28,620 bases of DNA from Thiopontia sp964344785. Its GTDB lineage: Bacteria > Pseudomonadota > Gammaproteobacteria > GCF-002020875. The stretch is from positions 1 to 28,620 of the forward strand of contig CAYFOR010000024.1 of the NCBI GenBank assembly GCA_964344785.1. Direction: 5' to 3'. A model generated the notes under the pieces. It worked only from the letters and a program-made list of their open reading frames with translations. It did no database searches and was not told where the DNA came from. A program made the position numbers and the translations under genes. Below, piece after piece: positions 23,876 to 28,620 of the stretch; the stretch's first letter is position 1, and each line of letters starts with the position of its first letter.

Positions 23876-24505
23876 ATGGAAATGAAACAGCACTGGGAAA
23901 CCGTCTACCAGTCCAAATCGACTGATGCTGTAAGCTGGTATCAGCTACATGCCCAGCGCTCTCTCGATATCATTCAACAACTCCCATTGAAGCATTCGGC
24001 CAAGATCATCGATATCGGTGGTGGAGCATCAACACTGGTCGATGATTTACAGAGGCTCGGATACGACAATCTCTCGGTGCTGGATCTATCGAATGCCGCT
24101 TTACAGGCCGCAAGCCGTCGACTGGGTGTTCTCGCTGCAAAGATCAAATGGATAGAGGGTGACGTGACCCAACTCACACTCCCCAAACAGCACTTTGACC
24201 TATGGCATGACAGGGCGGTCTTCCACTTCCTGACAGAAGCTTCTGATCGGCACCGCTATGTAAGGAGCGTCCTGAACAGCGTCAAACCGGGAGGGCATGT
24301 CATTATTGCCACTTTTGCCGAGGATGGGCCAGAACAGTGCAGTGACCTGCCTGTGCAACGCTATTCGGCTGAAACGCTCTACAATGAATTTGGAAGCTCT
24401 TTTGAGCTACTGGGACACGAGAAGGAATTACATCAGACCCCTTCAGGCACGACACAGAGTTTTGTCTACTGTTTCTGCCGAGTCACCCAAGAACCAGGAC
24501 ACTAG
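23876..24505 (+). CDS. Class I SAM-dependent methyltransferase
   Basis: This 209-residue Rossmann methyltransferase has motif I IIDIGGGAS (about 44-52), an acidic LSVLDLS at the end of strand 2 and WIEGDVTQL as motif III. LWHDRAVFHFLTE is motif IV, and LNSVKPGGHVIIATFAEDGP is the post-IV segment. The amino terminus HWETVYQSKSTDAVSWYQ is shared by a large group of small uncharacterised methyltransferases. The substrate is unknown. It starts 14 nt after the heme kinase and is likely in its operon. It ends in a 4-nt overlap with the convergent sco gene. A second ATG two codons in (23882) is possible. Confidence 0.88.
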   Translation: MEMKQHWETVYQSKSTDAVSWYQLHAQRSLDIIQQLPLKHSAKIIDIGGGASTLVDDLQRLGYDNLSVLDLSNAALQAASRRLGVLAAKIKWIEGDVTQLTLPKQHFDLWHDRAVFHFLTEASDRHRYVRSVLNSVKPGGHVIIATFAEDGPEQCSDLPVQRYSAETLYNEFGSSFELLGHEKELHQTPSGTTQSFVYCFCRVTQEPGH

Positions 24506-25176
24506 CGGTACCCCACCTGTATCGCTGCCAGATCCCGAATCATCACATCAACCTGATGTGGGGATGGCAAGATTGCATGCAATGCACCCTCTGGATTGAT
24601 CAGAAAAAGCGTGGATGAATGGTTCACCAAATAGCTGTCTTTGAGTGCTTCCGGCACATCGTCTTCAGAATCGACAATTAGATTCATGCCATTGTAAAAA
24701 TAGGCTCGCTCGTAGACTACCCCCATCGCCGCAGCCAAACGATCAATCTCAACCTGCTCAGCGGTTGCCCCAACCATTGCAGGGTGATAGAAAGCCGCAT
24801 ACTGCTGAACCGCCGCAGGCTGATCCTGCTGCGGATCAACGGACACAAAAACCACCTGTGGAACCTTCTGCAACTGCTCCGATTGCTGCTCCAGTTGCTT
24901 CAGCATATCACCCAGCAGATAAAGCTCGGTCGGGCAAACATCCGGACATCGGGTATAACCAAAAAAGAGAAGTGACCACTGCCCCTCCAGATCCTTACTG
25001 CCAAACGGCAGATCAGGGCCTCGTGAAAGTTGAAAGGTCGGCAATATTTTCGGCTGAGGCAGCACAACGGCTGCTTCTGTAGACGGAGGCGGACGCTCAC
25101 CACACCCACTCAATGCACTGCCCAACAGTATGGCCAGCAGCAGTGAAATCAAAGCGGTGATCGGTAATCTAATCAT
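24502..25176 (-). CDS. SCO1/SenC/PrrC-family copper chaperone lipoprotein
   Basis: The 224-residue product has a lipobox signal (LLGSALSGC, Cys25) and a thioredoxin-fold Sco domain. The copper ligands are Cys77 and Cys81 in RCPDVCPTE, and His186 in SYLVNHSSTLFLI. Sco proteins deliver copper to the CuA site of cytochrome oxidase or act as envelope thiol-disulfide factors. The ATG at 25176 is preferred because GGGA lies about 8 nt upstream; an ATG at 25203 would extend it by nine residues. No oxidase genes lie next to it. The 3' end overlaps the convergent methyltransferase by 4 nt. Confidence 0.93.
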   Translation of the reverse strand: MIRLPITALISLLLAILLGSALSGCGERPPPSTEAAVVLPQPKILPTFQLSRGPDLPFGSKDLEGQWSLLFFGYTRCPDVCPTELYLLGDMLKQLEQQSEQLQKVPQVVFVSVDPQQDQPAAVQQYAAFYHPAMVGATAEQVEIDRLAAAMGVVYERAYFYNGMNLIVDSEDDVPEALKDSYLVNHSSTLFLINPEGALHAILPSPHQVDVMIRDLAAIQVGYR

Positions 25177-25236
25177 AATATTCCCGGTTAGAATCTTTAC
25201 CATCTATCCAATCATACTCAACTGTATTTATCTTTA

Positions 25237-25260
25237 GTCTGCCGCAACAATGTGGCGGAC
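25237..25260 (+). other. Stem-loop with ACAA tetraloop in the sco upstream region
   Basis: GTCTGCCGCA and TGTGGCGGAC pair over all 10 positions if two G-U wobbles are allowed, around ACAA. The wobbles form only in plus-strand RNA; the minus-strand RNA would have two A-C mismatches. There is no following T-run, so it is not a terminator. Its role is unknown. Confidence 0.35.
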
Positions 25261-25474
25261 ACTGCTCCACAATCCAGGTGACATCAGCATGATTATTATA
25301 CCGCCCTCCCGTTTATATCATCAGCAGATCATGCCCATTATTGTTAACAATCAGCCGAAATACCAGTTCGTGGATACTGCAGGTATATATTTTCGAGTGG
25401 CATGCATCCACTCATCAAAGGCGGCCCCATGCCATGGACTCATAATCTGCCTGGCTTATAACCCAGTATATTTT

Positions 25475-25504
25475 TTGATTTCCATTATCATGAATCGCTA
25501 TACT
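25475..25504 (+). promoter_or_regulatory. Candidate sigma-70 promoter upstream of the small membrane protein
   Basis: TTGATT (25475-25480) and TATACT (25499-25504) are separated by 18 bp. The predicted start is near 25511, giving a leader of about 30 nt to the ATG at 25543. Confidence 0.4.
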
Positions 25505-25542
25505 GATTCGCAGAACACTGTTGATCCCCGATGAGGCTGACG

Positions 25543-25779
25543 ATGATGCCCAACATGTCGATGGGCCAGTGGTTGCTGGCAACCCTGACTGCGGGTGTCG
25601 GGGCAGCATGCTTTCAATCGGTTCTGCTTGCTACAGGAGTTGCCCTGATGGGCCAGGCTCGTGGCAAATATACCTTTGGTGGACACCTTCGTTGGGCGCC
25701 CGTCATTGCACTTGGGTATGCTGCCAGATCTGGGTCCATATGTTGGTCAATGAACACTATTTCAGTCTACCCCCGATAA
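25543..25779 (+). CDS. Small membrane protein of unknown family, probably frameshifted near 25725
   Basis: The frame starting MMPNMSMGQWLLATLTAG has GAGG 5 nt before the ATG at 25543; an ATG at 25531 is also in frame. It encodes a hydrophobic helix (WLLATLTAGVGAACFQSVLL), a short polar part (GQARGKYTFGGHLRW) and the beginning of a second helix (APVIALGYAA). After about 25725 this frame gives an unlikely polar tail, RSGSICWSMNTISVYPR. The next frame reads QIWVHMLVNEHYFSLPPITG and stops at 25787, which continues the second helix naturally. One base seems to be missing. Either the gene is broken or the sequence has an error. I do not recognise the family. Confidence 0.4.
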   Translation: MMPNMSMGQWLLATLTAGVGAACFQSVLLATGVALMGQARGKYTFGGHLRWAPVIALGYAARSGSICWSMNTISVYPR

Positions 25780-25813
25780 CGGGTTGATTAGCTTACAGAC
25801 AGAGGGCCTCAGC

Positions 25814-26662
25814 TTGATCAGGACACCAGTACTACTCTCTGCTCTCCTTCTTTTACCACTGCAGACACTCTCTCATGGTGGAGGGCTAGACAAAAACGGC
25901 GGTCACTATAACCGTAAGAGCGGTGAATACCACTGCCATCGCTGCAAAGCCCCACCCTTCCCTACTAAGCCCTCGATCGATATCCACAAGGATGTACTGT
26001 GGCACTATGATGGAGAGCAATGGGAACCGAACCGCTCTCCCCCTGCTTGCACTGATGAACTGGATATCTCGATACCCGTTGATCTGGAAAAGGTAACTGG
26101 TGTGCTCTATCCGGGCCAGTTCCGTGGTGGTGGTTTCAGACCACATGGCGGATTTCGTTTTGACTCGAGCAAGCCGGATGATATTACAGTACATGCCCCC
26201 GGTTCCGGGTACCTTGTACGTGCCGGCCGATACAAGGAACAGGGGGAGACCCAGTATATCCTTGACATACAATCCCCCTGCGGTGTGATCTATCGTCTTG
26301 ATCATGCAGCAGAGCTGTCTCCAAAGCTGCAGCATGCACTTGCATTCCTTCCACCTCCACAAGCAAACGACTCACGTCAATACCATCTGCACAGACCACT
26401 GGAGATCGTGCGTGGAGAACTGCTGGCAACCACTGCAGGATTCAGAGCGCCACAAAACGTATTCATTGATTTTGGAGTCTATGACCTTCGCAGGCGAAAC
26501 AGTGTGACAGCAGCAAAAGACTGGCCAGACAATGATTTCGGGTGGCCTGAACTTGCCCCATTTGGGGTGTGTTGGCTTGAGCTGCTGCCTGACCACATTA
26601 ATCGACAGCTATACCTGCTCCCAACAGGGAGCGAGGGACGAAACAGCCGCTACTGCCAATAG
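25814..26662 (+). CDS. Exported YHYH-motif protein with an M23-peptidase-like region
   Basis: Starting at the TTG at 25814, with AGAGGG about 8 nt upstream, the protein is 282 residues and begins with a clean signal peptide, MIRTPVLLSALLLLPLQTLS. Mature residues about 21-43 hold the motif HGGGLDKNGGHYNRKSGEYH followed by CHRC, known from small YHYH-motif proteins and the tails of some secreted nucleases. Residues about 100-205 resemble an M23/LytM barrel: RPHGGFRFDSSK, VHAPGSGYLVRAGRY and VIYRLDHAAEL. The usual HxH zinc pair is not evident, so catalysis is doubtful. No ATG exists near the start; a TTG at 25784 is the alternative and overlaps the stop of the shifted frame upstream. Confidence 0.75.
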   Translation: MIRTPVLLSALLLLPLQTLSHGGGLDKNGGHYNRKSGEYHCHRCKAPPFPTKPSIDIHKDVLWHYDGEQWEPNRSPPACTDELDISIPVDLEKVTGVLYPGQFRGGGFRPHGGFRFDSSKPDDITVHAPGSGYLVRAGRYKEQGETQYILDIQSPCGVIYRLDHAAELSPKLQHALAFLPPPQANDSRQYHLHRPLEIVRGELLATTAGFRAPQNVFIDFGVYDLRRRNSVTAAKDWPDNDFGWPELAPFGVCWLELLPDHINRQLYLLPTGSEGRNSRYCQ

Positions 26663-26809
26663 ACAGGCGAATCAGCGGATGGGAACCGGCTTTCGGCTTG
26701 AACCAACATCCACAACTCTTTTACCTCTTTGAAATAATTAGTAATAGTTCCATATTGAACCCTGTTACTGAGATAAGATCGATCAGATCATACTCTGGGG
26801 AGGGGGATC

Positions 26810-28492
26810 ATGAGCGCACTGAGGAGCTACCAGCTGCTAATGGTACTCTTGCTGATTGGCAAATATGGAGCAGCAGCCGATACTGTTCAGTTAACAGAGC
26901 TGGAGTTTTTCACTCAAGATGGCTCTGATGTAATTACTCTACAGCTTAACTTTGATCAAGCGGCACCCAAGCCCAAGTACTTTTTACCATACAACCAGAA
27001 TCGTCTGGTGATTGACCTGCCGGATACCCGTGAACAGATCGGCCCGCTGCCCACTACCTATCCATCAGGGATCAACAGTCTATCCATTGCCGAAAACAGT
27101 ACAACAACCCGTCTGGTCATTTCTGCAGAGACCCCGCTATTCGTAAACTATGCACGAGAACAACAACACCTCACTTTTACTCTTGCAACGGTTTTTGGCG
27201 ACAAACATCAGACGCCTCCTGAAAATATTAACCTTATTCTGAATCAAGAACCGTTGACCAAAGTGCTGCAGCAGATCTGCAAGCTGGCTGGAAAAAATCT
27301 GATGCTCAATGGAGAGATCACCGGTACCGCTTCCGTCAATCTTAACCAGGTCAACTGGCGTGACGCCTTCAATATGCTCGCAAAACAGCATCATCTCACT
27401 GTAACCGAGGAGGGTGGCATTCTCTTGGTCAACCCACCACCGACCGCTCCTTCCGGCACAGATTCGACTGCCGAGGACACCACCCACTCAGCTGACAGTC
27501 ACCTTTCCCGGCCATTAACCACCGAGATCATCCCGCTCCACTATGCAGATGCCGTCGACCTAAAAAAGACATTGGAGAGTAGTTCTCAGAATCCACTGCT
27601 ATCGGATAGAGGGGTGCTGACAGTAGACAGGCGCACCAACTCTATCCTGATCAAGGATGAGCGATCACATATCGATCAGGTCCGTTCAATTATTCAGCAA
27701 CTGGACACCCCATCCGGACAGGTGCTAATTGAGTCCCGAATCGTCATCGCTTCGGACGATTTCAGCAATGAACTGGGTGCGAAGCTGGGTATCACGCACC
27801 TTGATTCCGCTAACCAGCAATGGGGTTTCTCACTGTCCGGTAACAGTGACGCAGCCAACACTGCGCTGGGTGGAACCACACCTGATCTGAGTGGTACCGA
27901 TAATCGACTCTCAGTCAACCTGCCCGTAGCGAATGCGATGGGTAGTATTGGTCTGACCCTGGCTAAGCTCTCTACCGGCAGCCTGATTGACCTGGAGCTA
28001 TCGGCTGCCCAGCTGGAGGGAAAAACCGAGATCATAGCCAACCCTCGTCTGATCACTTCAAACGGGTATGAAGCCTCTATCCAGCAGGGTGTGGAGATCC
28101 CATATCGTTCTGATACCCTCAGTGGGGGCACTGATGTCAGCTTCAAGGAGGCGGTTATGGAGCTGAAGGTGACCCCGCAGATCACTCCAAACCGACAGAT
28201 CATTCTGACCCTGCAGGTAAAAAAGGATGCTGCCGCAGCCATTCTCTGCAGTGGATGTGAACCCAGTATTGATACCCGCGAAATCAAGACACGGGTGATG
28301 ATCGCCGATGGCGAGACGCTGGTCATTGGTGGTATCTACGAAGAGAGTAAAAGTGACACGGAAAACCGGGTTCCCCTGTTTTCCGATCTGCCGCTAATCG
28401 GTTCCCTGTTCAAAAGTGAAAGTACCACCAGTGGCAAGGATGAGTTACTGATCTTTATCACTCCATCGATTCTGCAACAACCGGCAACATGA
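26810..28492 (+). CDS. PilQ-like secretin of the type II/IV secretion superfamily
   Basis: The 560-residue product has a signal peptide ending near AAA-DT (residue 23) and one AMIN domain (about 26-120, with NRLVIDLPDTREQIGP). A secretin N0/STN domain (about 140-205) follows, then a Ser/Thr-rich linker, an N1-type domain (about 235-300, RTNSILIKDERSHIDQVRSI) and the secretin barrel (about 310-555, with VMIADGETLVIGGIYE and VPLFSDLPLIGSLF). It would form the outer-membrane gate for pili or secretion. It is shorter than typical PilQ (about 700), has one AMIN domain, and lacks pilMNOP just upstream. The length resembles MshL, but the AMIN domain points to PilQ. GGAGGGGG about 4-10 nt before the ATG is a strong ribosome binding site. 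Confidence 0.9.
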   Translation: MSALRSYQLLMVLLLIGKYGAAADTVQLTELEFFTQDGSDVITLQLNFDQAAPKPKYFLPYNQNRLVIDLPDTREQIGPLPTTYPSGINSLSIAENSTTTRLVISAETPLFVNYAREQQHLTFTLATVFGDKHQTPPENINLILNQEPLTKVLQQICKLAGKNLMLNGEITGTASVNLNQVNWRDAFNMLAKQHHLTVTEEGGILLVNPPPTAPSGTDSTAEDTTHSADSHLSRPLTTEIIPLHYADAVDLKKTLESSSQNPLLSDRGVLTVDRRTNSILIKDERSHIDQVRSIIQQLDTPSGQVLIESRIVIASDDFSNELGAKLGITHLDSANQQWGFSLSGNSDAANTALGGTTPDLSGTDNRLSVNLPVANAMGSIGLTLAKLSTGSLIDLELSAAQLEGKTEIIANPRLITSNGYEASIQQGVEIPYRSDTLSGGTDVSFKEAVMELKVTPQITPNRQIILTLQVKKDAAAAILCSGCEPSIDTREIKTRVMIADGETLVIGGIYEESKSDTENRVPLFSDLPLIGSLFKSESTTSGKDELLIFITPSILQQPAT

Positions 28493-28620
28493 TGGTTGAA
28501 TCCATCAACTGCCAGCAATTCTGCACATCGATATCGCGGTCGGTCTGTGTTGGCAGGCCATTCACTCAAAGTCTATTCCAATCCATAAATGGCCCTGAAC
28601 AGAGAGGGTAAGAGTGAGTT
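28493..28620. other. Downstream region of the secretin gene, no gene visible
   Basis: This final 128 bp has only a 6-bp stem TGATGG/CCATCA overlapping the secretin stop (28490-28507), with no T-run, and no credible open frame. The next gene, if any, lies beyond the window. Confidence 0.5.

Larger units (their letters stand above)
25204..25530. other. 327-bp intergenic region, hairpins but no convincing gene
   Basis: This holds the upstream region of the sco gene and of the small membrane protein. A 94-codon plus-strand open frame (25250-25534) is present, but its translation has no recognisable motif, signal or domain. Visible structures are a 10-bp RNA hairpin with an ACAA loop at 25237-25260 and a 6-bp stem GAGTGG/CCACTC at 25395-25413. 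A possible promoter lies at 25475-25504. No repeat or tRNA was found. Confidence 0.6.

Noticed and set aside
25250..25534. 94-codon plus-strand open frame in the gap upstream of the small membrane gene
   Set aside because: There is no good ribosome binding site, domain, signal or composition typical of protein, and it overlaps the candidate promoter for the next gene.
27694..28326. 210-codon minus-strand open frame
   Set aside because: It lies fully antisense to the conserved secretin barrel and has no recognisable domain.

Overview
The window looks like chromosomal DNA of a gammaproteobacterium with about 50% GC. The strongest evidence is the left third, where mnmG-rsmG-parA-parB-atpI-atpB-atpE-atpF-atpH-atpA run in the classical gammaproteobacterial order, all on the minus strand and close to where oriC usually lies. 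A c-type-heme sensor kinase, a Sco copper chaperone, a SulP anion carrier and a PilQ-like secretin would fit an environmental, perhaps sulfur- or redox-active, gammaproteobacterium. The species cannot be named from sequence reading alone, and no tRNA, rRNA, insertion sequence or CRISPR array was seen.

Layout. 1-2854: F0F1 ATP synthase genes, with atpA cut by the window edge. 2906-4658: parB and parA. 4669-7171: rsmG and mnmG. 7173-7964: an ElyC/YdcF-type DUF218 membrane protein. 8085-9526 (plus): an MlaA-type phospholipid-transport protein without a lipobox cysteine, then a thiopurine methyltransferase. 9531-10157 (minus): a YfgD-type ArsC and a small zinc-ribbon protein. 10222-12153 (minus): a terminator, amtB, glnK, a near-consensus sigma-54 promoter and two NtrC-like sites spaced 32 bp apart. 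12178-13293: a SPOR-domain lipoprotein. 13294-13567: an intergenic region with a strong candidate small RNA on the plus strand. 13568-15745 (minus): a thioredoxin-like protein behind a SulP carrier. 15963-21682 (plus): a complete tripartite RND efflux operon. 21840-24505 (plus): a heme-binding DUF3365 histidine kinase and a methyltransferase. 24502-25176 (minus): a Sco1/SenC lipoprotein. 25204-25530: no convincing gene. 25543-26662 (plus): a small, probably frameshifted membrane protein and a YHYH-motif exported protein with an M23-like region. 26810-28492 (plus): a short PilQ-like secretin.

How the genes work together. The left block couples energy conversion, chromosome segregation, and tRNA and rRNA modification. 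GlnK-AmtB is a self-contained ammonium uptake and sensing unit whose upstream DNA matches textbook NtrC/sigma-54 control. MlaA, the RND pump, the secretin, the SPOR lipoprotein and ElyC all act in the cell envelope.

The most notable unannotated signal is at 13411-13557. A TTTACA-17-TATAAT promoter, whose spacer contains a perfect 14-bp palindrome, would drive a transcript of about 112 nt. That transcript holds a 9-bp hairpin displaying a CUCCUCCUU loop and ends in an intrinsic terminator. This has the architecture of a trans-acting small RNA that targets Shine-Dalgarno sequences.
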